Origin: Alectoria sarmentosa
Taxonomy: Eukaryota; Ascomycota; Lecanoromycetes; Lecanorales; Parmeliaceae
Length of the DNA: 64,000 nt
NCBI GenBank assembly: GCA_009733775.1
Contig: WOGZ01000069.1
Coordinates: 1-64,000, forward strand
Direction of reading: 5' to 3'
The notes below the pieces were generated by a model that saw only the letters and a list, made by a program, of their open reading frames with translations, did no database searches and had not been told where the DNA came from. Positions within the stretch are counted from its first letter, which is position 1. Every line of letters begins with the position of its first letter. Both the position numbers and the translations under genes were made by a program. This document shows positions 27,037-37,747 of the stretch, one piece after another.

Positions 27037-27453
27037 TTATAATTGTGATATAATTTCAAAAAGCTCATTAAAAATATCGTAAATTTCATTTATTGTTAAA
27101 GAAAAGAGTTTATTTTCTTTGTTTCGAGTCAAATAATAATAAATCGATGCGTTAATTTTAATAATATCGATAAAATCAAATTTTTTGATCATTTTTTCTT
27201 TAAATGTTTTAAATGTTAATATTAACCTTTTTCTATTTGAGATGTCTTTAAAATGATTTATATCGAAGTTATTTTTATTCGATTTATTTTTAACAATAAA
27301 TTTAAAAGATCGTGTAATGATAATAAATAATATTTTTAATACGAACGATAAATTCTTAAATGCTAATGTCTTGTTATTATTATATTTATATCGTTTAAAT
27401 ATAAATAATATCTTATCTTTTAACATATCGAATATGATTTTATGCTTATTCAT
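27037..27453 (-). pseudogene. Gypsy pol segment between protease and RT
   Basis: A 138-codon stretch happens to be open. Its C-terminal half (FDFIDIIKINASIYYYLTR, NKLFSLTINEIYDI) matches the fungal gypsy segment just before RT, which reads roughly ..IGA.PF..LAR......F.VS..EID... The residue expected as conserved Gly is lost. It is a surviving window in a dead polyprotein, not a gene. Confidence 0.65.
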
Positions 27454-29850
27454 TTATGATTTTTCGAAAATCAAATCGTGTTATTTTAACGAAGCGATAA
27501 GGATAAAATAAGATTCTTTTTTATAATTATGTATATTTAAAGTAAGTAAGAAATCATGAGTGATAAATTATTCGAATAATCGCTTATTATAATTTTATAA
27601 TAATTTTGATTTAAAAAGAAAATAAGACTCGATTTGTAAACGTTTATATATTTTAAATATGATAATTTCATTAATAACGATATAAATTTCGATGCATTCG
27701 CAATTCATAAAAAAATTCGTAAATGTTATTTGTTAATTTTATGATAATAACGTAATTGTCACTCGAAAGGGACGTCGTGTTAAAAAATTATTTGAAATAT
27801 TCGTTAAACACACGTTCGTATTACCTTTTATCGTGATTTTGAAAAAAATTAATCTTTTTCCGAGTTATTCGAAAAGTCTTTTAAATCATCGTCGTCGTTA
27901 TTATTCATTTTTATAATATGCATTTAAATAACTTTTTTATTTAATTAAAAATAATCACGCTTAATGTATTTAATTTGATTATAATTATAATATATAAACT
28001 TTTTAACATCGATTTCGACTTTAATTTTAATAAATGAAATCGATATAATAAATTTTATAAATGTTGTTATAATGCGAGTGATTCTCGTTATTAAAATAAT
28101 TGATTTTTTTATTGAAAATGCAATCTTAAATGTGAATGTTTTAAATTTTTCTTTATATTTAGCACGCTAAATATTATTCAATTTTTATAAATATTTTTTA
28201 ATAAATGTTAATTCGTTAAAATCTTTATATGCGTTTTAATTTTTTCGTAAACCTTCACGAATCTTTAAACGTAAGTGTCGTATTATATTATTTTTATCTT
28301 TATCGATAATTTAATTAAGTCGAATAAAATCGATATAAAATTTTATAAAAGATATAATATCTTATTAAAAAAAGTTATATTGTTATTTAGCATTATTTTA
28401 TCGATTAAAGTTTTTATAAATGTCGATTAAATCATTTATTATCTCTTTATAAAATTAATATAAATTCGAATAATTTCTTAATCGACGTTTCATAATCTGT
28501 TTTAAAGCTTTTTCTTTTAATTTAAAAATGACATAAATTAACTTGAATTCAATAGTAAAATATTAATCATGATTGATAATAAATTTGTGATTTATTTTGA
28601 AAGATCAATCGTTTTATATAAGATTCTTTTCATTCGTAAAAATAAAAAAGTTAAATAATTTAAAAGACTTATTCTTTTTTGATATAAATCGATTTTTAAA
28701 TTTATTATAAAAAAGTTCGTTTTTTGAATTCTTCTTTGAATTTTTTTTCAATAATTGAAGTTTTATTGCATTAATCTTTCATTGTAATTATATTATTTGT
28801 TTTTATTAGTTATGAGCGATATTATTCGATTGTTAAGTTATAAATTTAAATTTATGTAAAGATTTTATGACCTCGTCTTTATCGATAATAATCTTGTGAA
28901 AACGAAATAAAAATTCGCGAAAATCGTCTCATTTAAAACGAAGTTGATTCAGCATATCAAAAAATTTCTTAAATGCAATTTTCGCTCAATATAATAACTA
29001 TTTATTGATAAAAATGTATTATAAATTTAATTTATGATGCTGAAAGAAATCTTCGAGGTTTTTAAATATGATTAAAATATAACGTGATTTGATTTTATTC
29101 AAAAAACCTTGAATATGATTTATTTTTTTCATTTTAATAAAGATTATCGATAAAAAAGAAAATAAAAAAGAAGAAAAAAAAAAGAGATTTAAATATTTCG
29201 AAAAATATAATGTTAAAAAATATTATAATAAAGAAAAATGTTAACACTTCTCATTTAATGTGTTTAATGATTTTCGTATAATAAAAAAATTTGATTTTAA
29301 CACATAAAAAACAATAAAGAATGCTATTTAATCGTTTATTCATTTATTAAATTTTCGTGAAAATAATGTGTTAATTAAATAACGTTCTTTCAATTTCGTC
29401 ACTTATACAAAAAGTATTTATTATATCGTCGTCGACTTCATATAAAAAAACTTGATAATGCGAAGTAAAAAAGAAAAACTTTGAAAAATTATAAAATCAT
29501 AATTTCTTATTCGATGATGATGTCGTGAAAGATCTGAGTATTTTTGATAGTGATTTTTCGAACGATATGATCGATGTTATTTTAATTTGAGTTGTATAAA
29601 AATAATGTGTGATTATTTCTTTCGATTCACTAATCAAACGAATATTTCAATATCTTTTTTATACTCGCCACTGTTAACAAAACGAATCGCTATTTCGATG
29701 CGAATTATTCGAATTTTAATTATCGTAAATGATTTAACTTAAAAATACGATATTTTAATAATTTTTATATCTTGATAAAGTCCTTATCAACACGATTTTT
29801 TGAATTCGTTAATTGATATAAATGAAGTAAGTGAAATGACTTAATTATAA

Positions 29851-30054
29851 TGTTAAAATTAATATAAAGTTATATTATATGAGTGTATTAAATAAGACAA
29901 TTAAATAAGAAGAAAATATATACATAAAAAAAAAGCATTTATATAAAAATAAATGTCTCTATCAAGTCACGCTAAGCTTAATCGAGTAGTGTCAAAAAAA
30001 TGTGATGTTAAAGAAAAGTTAGTTTTATTAAAAATGTAGGATACGCTCGTAACA
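29851..30054 (-). repeat. Gypsy 5' LTR (right copy), 204 bp
   Basis: Begins TGTTAAAATTAATATAAAG and ends ACGCTCGTAACA in plus-strand reading, followed by ATTTT. It is slightly less mutated than the left copy at its right end (CTCGTAACA against CTTATAACA). Confidence 0.95.
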
Positions 30055-30195
30055 ATTTTCTTTTTTCACTATAATAGCGACTTTATCTTTTCGTTTAAAA
30101 AAACGAATTATGAATTTATTAAAAAGTTTGTGATTATTTTTTGATTATAAAATATTATTTTTGTTCGCCTTTTCTTTTTTTTCTTTAAAATTAAA

Positions 30196-30237
30196 ACAAT
30201 TCGATTTATAATGATCTTTTTTATCACATTCAAAATA
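30196..30237 (-). pseudogene. Copia Gag CCHC zinc-knuckle remnant
   Basis: Minus-strand codons read YFECDKKDHYKSNC. This is the CX2CX4HX4C nucleocapsid knuckle with the first Cys changed to Tyr (TGT to TAT) and the Gly before His changed to Asp; the other Cys, His and Cys are kept. It lies about 0.9 kb inside the right (5') LTR, where copia gag is expected. Confidence 0.8.
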
Positions 30238-31116
30238 TTCGACGTTTACGAGATTATTATCTTTCAAGCAATCTCTTTAATCTTACTTATTATCACGATT
30301 TTCTCTTATATTAATAATGTTTAAATTATTTTTACGTCTGATATCTTATTTTATCGTACGAAATTATTTCAAAATTAATGTTATAATAAAAATATCGATT
30401 TAATTTAAAATATGCTTCGTTATATCGTATTCGTTTTTTTAATATACATTCACGATCACGATCGTATAATGTATATTCGATAATTTTACATTTAATATAA
30501 AATTATAAATTTCATTATTCAATTGCTTTAAAATTATTATTATTTTATCGATTAATTTATCATTATTTTTAATATAATCGAAAAATCGTTATAATATAAA
30601 TGATAAACGTTTTTTATTATTTACTTTATAAAGTCGTTTCAGCTCGTTTTATACGTTTTTAAATGAATTTATATTATTTATATAACTTTATTACGTTTTT
30701 TTCACATTGATAATTAACATAATAATTATTTAATGATTTATAAACATTTAATTGCGTTCTTTTTTGTTATCGTTCGAACATTTTCTAATATCTTTCATAA
30801 TGCTTCATATGTCACGCCTTATAAAAAACATTTTATAAACTTAAATTCAATTGTTATAATTATGAATCTTTAAAATAAACAACTTAACATGTAAATGCTT
30901 TAATAATAATTTATTCAAATTATTTAAATCGATTTTCAACATTTATCTTTTATTTCTTTTAATAAATGTTATAAATTTCTCATCTAACGAGTTCGAATTC
31001 TATTTAATGATATAAAAACTTGATAACGTTATTTCTCGATCGACGAATGTTATATTTTATTTCATTGAAACGATAACGAGGTTTCGTTTAATAATTATTT
31101 GATAAATAGATTAATC

Positions 31117-31128
31117 GAATTTATAATT
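31117..31128 (-). other. Mutated copia primer-binding site
   Basis: Directly abutting the 5' LTR, the minus strand reads AATTATAAATTC. Fungal initiator tRNA-Met carries CUCAUAACC in its anticodon arm. A perfect complement GGTTATGAGCCC becomes the observed sequence by three G-to-A and two C-to-T changes. This is consistent with half-tRNA-iMet priming as known in copia elements; the unmutated form is inferred. Confidence 0.55.
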
Positions 31129-31455
31129 TATTACGAGAATAGATTGCGAAGCGAAATAATTAATAATCGAATGATTTTAATAATAATAAATTGTAATTAT
31201 GATTATGATAATAATCGTGTTTAAACAGCATAAAGAAAAAAGCATAAAAGCGACCATGATTCAATTTATATAAAACAAAGGGACCCCGAAATCGGACCCA
31301 AACAACTACCGAATTTCTATGAGTTTCATACCGAAAAGTGGCGAACTCAGGGGTACTACTCTCATGACCATTTGCCGGATCCACATGGTCCACATAAGTC
31401 CTCCGTATGACACATATAAGCGAGTCTATTACCTAATGAGTGGGTCCAAACAACA
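31129..31455 (-). repeat. Copia 5' LTR (right copy), left half RIP-mutated, right half unmutated
   Basis: 327 bp, beginning TATTACGAGAATAG (the left copy has TGTTGCGAGAACAG) and ending GGTCCAAACAACA, followed by AACAC. Its first about 155 bp carry C-to-T and G-to-A changes and its last about 135 bp are GC-normal, the mirror image of the other LTR. Confidence 0.95.
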
Positions 31456-33457
31456 AACACACAACCCGTCTCCACAATATTGGCAATCTCCCTTTGGGGT
31501 CTGACATTCTGGGTGGTCGCGGCAGCCGACGAGCGGGAAAATGTGATCTTGGAAGAGATATCATACAGGCGCGCTGTATGACGCAAGCATTCGAAGCGGG
31601 ATACCTCAAATGGGATGTCAAGATCAGCGCTACGAATGTTGAGATTCGCGGATGGATCGATGGCGCACGTACGGTACTGATTTCTAGCTTCGAGTTTGCA
31701 TGTTTGCCGACTTTCGAAGATGATAACTATGGATATGCACATGGAGCTGAAAACCTGCAGATTAAAAGCGTCCATTTGCTAATTACTGTGGCGTGGCGGA
31801 GAGCTGAGACGTCGGGGACAGCCAGAGAAAAGGGCGCCGTAGGTAGTTGGGCCTTGCGAACAATGAATCGCCTGAGGCTAGTCGAACGTACGTCCAAAGC
31901 AAAGATTCGACATCTAGCATTCCACGATAGGATCGAGAGATCCGGATCAGGGTTCTCCTCCCAATGGATGGCAAAAAGATGGACAGAGTTCACGTTTGCT
32001 CAGAGGGGTTCTTTTGATCACGCAAGACAGTCAAGGTTGCGAAAGCAGTGGAATTTACCATGAACATCGCAACAGTACTGACAGTAATTGAGGGTATTGA
32101 CGAATGTCACTTCGTCGATATGAGCAGACGCATGCATGTAGCCAAAGTCACAAGGTGCACTTAGAAGCCTAGCTCGTGGTTCCACATTTGGCAAACTCTC
32201 AACTTCCATTGCAATTGCCACTGGCAACGAAGCTTTCACCACCGATATGAGAAGTAGTCGTTGGGTGTCTCTTCCTCCAAGAGGAGAATGAAAGCCAACC
32301 AATTGTTTTGATTATTTGCCATCGCCGATACAGAGCCACGGTGGGAAGGGCCTTGTCGAGTGCATCAAAAACGGCGCATGGCAAATCTGCATGGATCGAA
32401 GACCGACATACCGGAGGACTGCAGGGAAGATATCGCGCTGAGCTTCTGAGGATGTGCTGCGGCCGAGAGCTTTTGAGGCTTCGAATGACACTCTAATATC
32501 AAAGTAGGATATGAGAGTGGAGGAAGCAAACTACGAAGCTGGAATGGCGGCGCTGGACGAGCTGCGGGATAAGTCATTGAGTCGGAGATTCGAGATGGGG
32601 GAGAACGCTGCTGAATCGACTGGGAAGCACAGTATCAATGGAATGATCGTCTACCCAATGAGGCACTGGAAAGTGGGGTGTAGGTGGATTGGAAATTTCT
32701 AATTGAAGCTCACACACGTGGAGAGTTCGGATTGAAATGTGAAATTGCAAGAAACCTTCTCAGAAAACAGAGGACCCACATGGCAGTGGCTTGATTCTTT
32801 TCACCATGGTAGGCGATGGAATATTTGACCTCTGCTGTTATACAAGCACACGGATGTGTAGAATAATCAAGTATTCTGATCTCGGCAGTTGCGATGGATG
32901 AAGATCGTTTCCATAGTATTCTTTTGAGCAGGATAATGATGTAGAGTCATTACTCTCGTTGGTGGAGGGTCCGGAATGCCAGCAGAAATGTGCTCAGGTA
33001 GAGATGTTCGCTGTGAAATGGAGAAGTTGCAATCCAACATTGTATGCTTCTTGAGGATCAGGTAGCTGTTTAGCTGTCGTCGTGCTCCTTGACATCGATG
33101 ACCCAATGTCAAAGATTCGCTCGGCATCTGATAACGCACGATGAAGTGCTGACACAGCAACACCAATCCCGTTCCCGACTTCGTAGATGATGAGCTGTCG
33201 TTGCTTGTCCTCCTGGTCTCATTCGGGTCGCCCCTTGGCATGTTCATGCTTGTATCGAACTTGTTGCCGAAGGGTGGTGGTGGGCTCGCTGTCGACTTCT
33301 TGAAGGGGATCCAATTCCAAGTCTATCGATTTGTGGAGACGGTATGTTGCGATCGGCAGAGAGGCGCTCTTCTGGCCTACGATTTTGGTGGTGTAGAGGA
33401 AAAAAGGAATCTCGAAAGGTTATGGAAGGCCTCGGTGACCGAGATCTCGGTCACACA
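31456..33457. other. GC-normal DNA without a recognised gene
   Basis: After the target duplication, a plus-strand frame is open from the element junction to 32063; it is the possible right part of the interrupted frame described at 19142-19327. A minus-strand frame at 32867-33247 (126 codons) and several shorter ones have no recognisable domain. No repeats or RNA genes were seen. The segment may hold decayed genes. Confidence 0.4.
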
Positions 33458-33725
33458 TCCAGTCCGAAAGAGGTACCGAGTGTATCCTACAACAGTCCGA
33501 AAGAGGAACCAGGAATAATACTTCAGCAGCCCAAGAGATCGAACCGAGTATACTCTGCAATAGTCCGAAAGAGGGAACGAGATATGTCCTTCGACAGTCC
33601 GAAAGAGGAACCGAGGAGATCTTTCAACAGTCCGAGATACCGATCCGAGTGTATCCTGCAGCAATCCGAAAAAGGAACGGCGTATATCCTGCAACAGTCC
33701 AAAAGAGGAACCGAGTGTATCCTTC
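33458..33725. repeat. Degenerate minisatellite, 33-34 bp unit, eight copies
   Basis: Eight head-to-tail units fill 268 bp without a gap (33, 34, 34, 34, 33, 34, 33 and 33 bp). Each carries a core CAGTCCGAAAGAGGAACCGA followed by GTGTATCCTGC or a variant. Unit divergence is high, so the array is old. Both strands happen to be open across much of the array, but the changing 33/34-bp spacing shifts the frame between units, which argues against a repeat protein. Confidence 0.88.
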
Positions 33726-35018
33726 AATACGTCTTGGCACCATACCCGACGACTTTATCCACGGGAACGTGCATACGACTAGTGGATTACGTTTAATGAG
33801 ATTCCTGTACCTTGGCGACGACGATGCAAGCTCCGGACTGTGAAGTAGTATATGCAGAATGAGATCCTGCCCACGTGGACAATAGTGACCTACATATTCC
33901 TTTGCGGGCTCTTCACCCAGCGTGGCCTTGTCTGAGACCAAAGCACATTCGAGGCAGGCGGAGACGAACAAGGGCGAAAGTCTCATGGCCAAAGCCACTC
34001 CTCCGATGGCCAAGGGGCCTGCCTCTGTTATCCCTAATCACGAGAGCGCTCCAGCCATAAGCTTCCTCAGCCTTTGCATACGTTGTGCGCTGTGGGATCC
34101 ATTTTATTGCTCTGAGCGGCCCAGGATCAACTCAGACATGGACCTCCTAGCAAATCACGATCACTAGCGTCGCTCGTAAGGGTGGATTTGGCGTCTATGC
34201 ATTGAAGAAACCGGGTTGAGAGGCAACAGTTCTCAAATCCAGACTTGTCAGCAGGTTTACGCAGAAAGAATGGACAAACACCTTCAGCGTCATCGGCGTG
34301 CAGAACTTCAATGCCTTTTGGACTCTGAGCAGGCATTTGACAGGTCATCTCAGACTCACCGGGCTTCTACTTCTCCATCACTTGATCCTCAAAATTCGAC
34401 TCGGTCAAGGGCAGTGGCACTTGTTGTTCTGTTCGTTGACGGCATTGACACTGGCACTCCCAAAAAGACAGATAGAAGCAAGCGAGGAATTCTTCACTCA
34501 ATCCCTCCACAGCCTACCAAGAACGTCTTCTGATCCTACCAACTTCAAGGCGCTCTCTGTCACTGCTGATGAAGTTGCTAAATTTCTAGGGAAATAATCC
34601 CTTGGTCCTCTGACTGAATTTGTGTACATCAGCGTTCGAAAACATGATTCCCAATCGTGAATGGAATCAGATCATCGTATCTGTGACTTATATCAGCAAC
34701 CATCATTCATCAAGGCAATCAGGGGCGTCGCGCAGATGCAATGGGTGTAGTGCCGCTGTGGGAAACACATCCTGGTACGGAGCAGTACGGTGTGCGTGAG
34801 TCTCTCACAGAGATAGTACTTTTCTATTGCTATTAGAAACGCTGTCATTCTAAACGCATCTATGATTTTTCGGCCCATGATTCATCCATGATGCGGCTCA
34901 CATGCAAATCTCAGTCGTGAGTCTGTACTGTCATCATGAGACATAGACCTTTCATTTGCGTTCGTAAGCCGAAACCATGCGGATGGACTTCCTAACGTCC
35001 TGTTGCGGATATGAATAT
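33726..35018. other. Intergenic region between minisatellite and ARB1
   Basis: Apart from the open frame at 34220-34597 I see no gene-like structure, RNA gene or repeat. It includes the 3' flank of the minus-strand ARB1 gene. Confidence 0.5.
34220..34597 (+). other. Unrecognised open frame, possible gene fragment
   Basis: The frame is open from the stop at 34217-34219 to TAA at 34595-34597, with a hydrophobic central stretch (GLLLLHHLILKIRL...HLLFCSLTALTLAL) that could form one or two membrane helices and a charged end (TADEVAKFLGK). The first ATG, at 34298, falls within the protein-like part. It could be the last exon of a decayed or unmodelled membrane protein. No family is recognised. Confidence 0.25.
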
Positions 35019-37035
35019 CTAGACCTGGCCCATCGTAACCATCTTCTTCCGCAGGTAGTTCTTGTACTCGCCAATGCTGCCGTCCCATCGTCGAATCGTC
35101 TTGTTCTCGCAGACCATGATGTCTTTCGCGATCTTGTCAAGTAATCTGAAATGCCACTGTTAGCGTTTAACCCCAATGCAAGAAAAGATTTAAAAGCATA
35201 CCTGAAATCGTGAGAAACAACCACAACACCACCACTAAATGCATTGATAGCATCCGCTAGCGAATCGATTGTGGGAATATCCAATCCGTTCGTAGGCTCG
35301 TCCAATAGCAGCATGTTCGGCCCATCAATAGCAAGCAAAGCGAACACGATTCTGCTCTTCTGACCCTCGGACAGTGTTCCCATCAATGCTGTTTGTGACT
35401 CTCCAGACAATCCATATCGGCCAAGTTGTTGTCTCCAGTATTGGTAATCTTGGCTCTTGTCTGAGTACTTGTCTCGCACAAAATCCAGAGCCGACTTTGT
35501 CAGGTCCAGTTGCTCGGCCGAATGCTGGCTATACATGCCGAGCTTCAAGTGGGTATGCCTTGAAACGACACCACTAGTCGGCGATAGCTTGCCGGTCATG
35601 AGGCGGAGAAGTGTAGATTTCCCGACACCGTTGGGACCAACGAGAGCCGTTCGACTGTCCATGTCCACACCAAGATCTAGGTTCTTGTAGAGATCATCCT
35701 TCGCGTTACCGGAGTAGGAGAAGGTCACATCGTCAAATGAGAGAACTGGAGGTGGCAGCTTCTCGACATCGGCAAAGCGAAAGGTGAATACTCGATCTTC
35801 TGCAACTTTCTGGATGAACCCGTCCGCCTCCATTTTATCGAGAATCTTTTGCCTTGATTTTGCTTGTCGGACCAAGTTGGCATAGGTACCTGCAGATGCA
35901 ATGAATTTCTTAATGTGCGTGATTTCCTCCTGTTGCTTCGCGTACGCCTTCATTTGATTGGTCTCTTGTTCTGAGCGGGTCTTGATGTATGAGTCGTAAT
36001 TACCACCGTAGTAGATCAATTTTTTCATGCGCATGTCGATCATGTTCGTGCAGACTCCATTCAGGAAGTCCATAGAGTGAGATACGAGGATGAGGGTACG
36101 GTCCCATTTCTTTAGGTATTCTTCGAGCCACACACAAGCTTCAAGGTCCAAGTGTGCCGTTGGGTCGTCGAGGAGTAGAAGGGAGGGTTTGACGAAGAGA
36201 GCTTTAGCGAGCGCTACACGCATTCTCCATCCACCAGACATGTCTTTTGTGCGTTTGTGGATTGTTTGCTTGTTGAAACCGAGACCAGTCAGGATGAGGG
36301 AGGCACGGGTTTGGAAGGTTGAGGGGTCCATGGTTTCCATTCGCTATTGAAGTTAGCATAATCGGGAAGATAGCGTCAGAGTAGACATACCTCGTAGAGA
36401 TCTTCTAGGATAGGATCCTCGGGCCCATTCTTCTCCAAAATCTCTTCCGCCAACTTGTCTAATCTCTCCATCTCAATTTCTGCCTCTCGCACAACCCACT
36501 CCAGCGCACCCAATTCACTTGGGGGAGCACCCTCATTCAACAAGTAGATATCGACTTGCTCTGGTACCGGGTATTCTCGCTTGTCGATGGCCTTCAAGAG
36601 TGTAGACTTTCCGCACCCGTTCTCTCCCAATAGACCGTATCTTCGGCTGTAGTTGAGCTCGAGTGTAGTGTCTGTGATCAGAACCTTGCCGTGAAACACG
36701 AGCGACGCGGAGTTGATCTTGACATCCCGACTCGCCGCCAGAGATGCGAGGACGCCAGTTGTGACACGATCCGACAAGCCATGTTTGTCCATCTGATCCG
36801 TGAGCTTCTTCACATCCTTCATCTTTTCCGTAGTCGTTGCGGGGGGCTCGTCATCGGGCAAGGGGTTGCCATCGCCATCAAGTAGAGGTGGCGTCTCGTC
36901 GCCGTTAATTGAGGAGGCTGAGGATCCATTTTGCGAGGCAGCTTTGGAGGAGAGTTTTGATGTTGCGGTCTTCTTCTTGTCTTTTCCGTCCTCGGCGCGT
37001 TTGGCCTGACGGGCTGCTTTCGAGGCGGATACCAT
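35019..37035 (-). CDS. arb1: ABCF-family ATPase Arb1 (ABCF2), ribosome biogenesis
   Basis: Three exons, 37035-36391, 36343-35202 and 35145-35019, with introns of 47 bp (GTATGT...AATAG) and 56 bp (GTATGC...TTTCAG), give 637 aa. The start MVSASKAARQAKR matches the Arb1 N-terminus; the frame is open further upstream but unconserved. There are two ABC domains and no membrane segment. Domain 1 has Walker A GENGCGKST (137-145), signature MSGGW and Walker B LLLLDDPTAHLD. Domain 2 has GPNGVGKST, signature LSEGQ and LLLDEPTNGLD. Between them is the conserved linker HIKKFIASAGTYANL. The last exon supplies LLDKIAKDIMVCENK. Yeast Arb1 is an essential soluble ATPase needed for 40S and 60S subunit maturation. 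Without the last intron the frame reads into a false C-terminus. Confidence 0.95.
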
Positions 37036-37747
37036 GGTGATGGGGGGTGAGGTGTCGAGAAAGTGAAGAAAAATGCGAAGACGTGGAAGGAATGTCGGTG
37101 GTGGGGCCTTATCGATTGGCTGAAGCCTGGGCACGAACAGAAGTGTGACGCTTTCGCAGAGCTTACAGGAACGTCGCTTAGAGAAACGCTGTGAAGAATA
37201 CGATATGTAAAGCCCCTGATCCTTGAAATCTGGCGCGAGAGAGTGAATTCTTTTGAGTGTTTGGACTGAGAGTACGCTTGATGATGATTCACAAATTTTT
37301 GGAGCCACCAGAGAAAACCGCGTTAGAGTTTCCTAGCGCCGCACAGATCTTAAGTTCGATGTACTAGGCAAGTCGACACATCTACGACATTGCAAGTGTA
37401 TGGTGACTTGGGAAAGTATGCTTGATTCACAAACCCGTTGCTCTCAAAGTACTCGAGACTGTCAATGAGGAATGGAAGTATGCTGGTGGAATCCGAGTAA
37501 TGTATGTACAAGGAAGCTTCCACTGCCGGGCACGAAAATGATATTTAAACCGCTAGCCTTTATACAATGCGAGATTGCCGAACAGAATCTTGGTGGGCAT
37601 TGAACAGCGCAAAAGATTGTGATAAGAGGAAGAACGTCACCCTACGCACTAAAACCCCTTTCGTCCCCATAGACCTAGATCGCTATGCAGAACAACGACC
37701 ATCTCAATAACTCCCAGAACCATGCCAACAGATTATAACCGTGTATG
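37036..37747. other. Upstream region of ARB1, no gene seen
   Basis: Contains the ARB1 promoter and 5' UTR and the 3' side of the HPP pseudogene. No convincing open frame or repeat was seen. Confidence 0.5.

Larger units (their letters stand above)
23175..30054 (-). mobile_element. Ty3/gypsy chromodomain LTR retrotransposon, RIP-mutated, nested in the copia element
   Basis: LTRs of exactly 204 bp at 23175-23378 and 29851-30054 are flanked by the 5-bp target duplication ATTTT (23170-23174 and 30055-30059). Total length is 6880 bp, normal for a fungal gypsy element. Minus-strand order from the right is 5' LTR, a gag region without a recognisable domain, a pre-RT segment, RT, RNase H, integrase C-terminus, chromodomain, polypurine-like GAGAAAAAGAATAA (23379-23392) and 3' LTR. 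PR-RT-RH-INT order plus the chromodomain places it with the fungal MAGGY/Pyret-like lineage. It sits between the copia Gag zinc knuckle and RT, so it is the younger insertion. All domains carry stops. Confidence 0.95.
19328..31455 (-). mobile_element. Ty1/copia LTR retrotransposon, RIP-mutated, interrupted by a Ty3/gypsy element
   Basis: LTRs of exactly 327 bp lie at 19328-19654 and 31129-31455, bounded by a 5-bp target duplication AACAC (19323-19327 and 31456-31460). Total length is 12.1 kb. Without the inner element and its duplicated ATTTT it is about 5.24 kb, a normal copia size. Minus-strand order from the right is 5' LTR, primer binding site, Gag zinc knuckle, then (after the inner insertion) RT and RNase H, polypurine tract and 3' LTR. 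RT lies before RNase H at the 3' end, and the RT and RNase H sequences are copia-type. Stops and changed catalytic codons make it inactive. LTR differences are almost purely C/T and G/A. Confidence 0.95.

Noticed and set aside
33344..33796. 150-codon plus and 116-codon minus frames across the 33-34 bp array
   Set aside because: Open on both strands because of repeat composition; unit length variation shifts the frame, no start context or domain.
37036..37308. N-terminal extension of the ARB1 frame to 37308
   Set aside because: Conserved start MVSASKAARQAK lies at 37035 and the extension has no family match.
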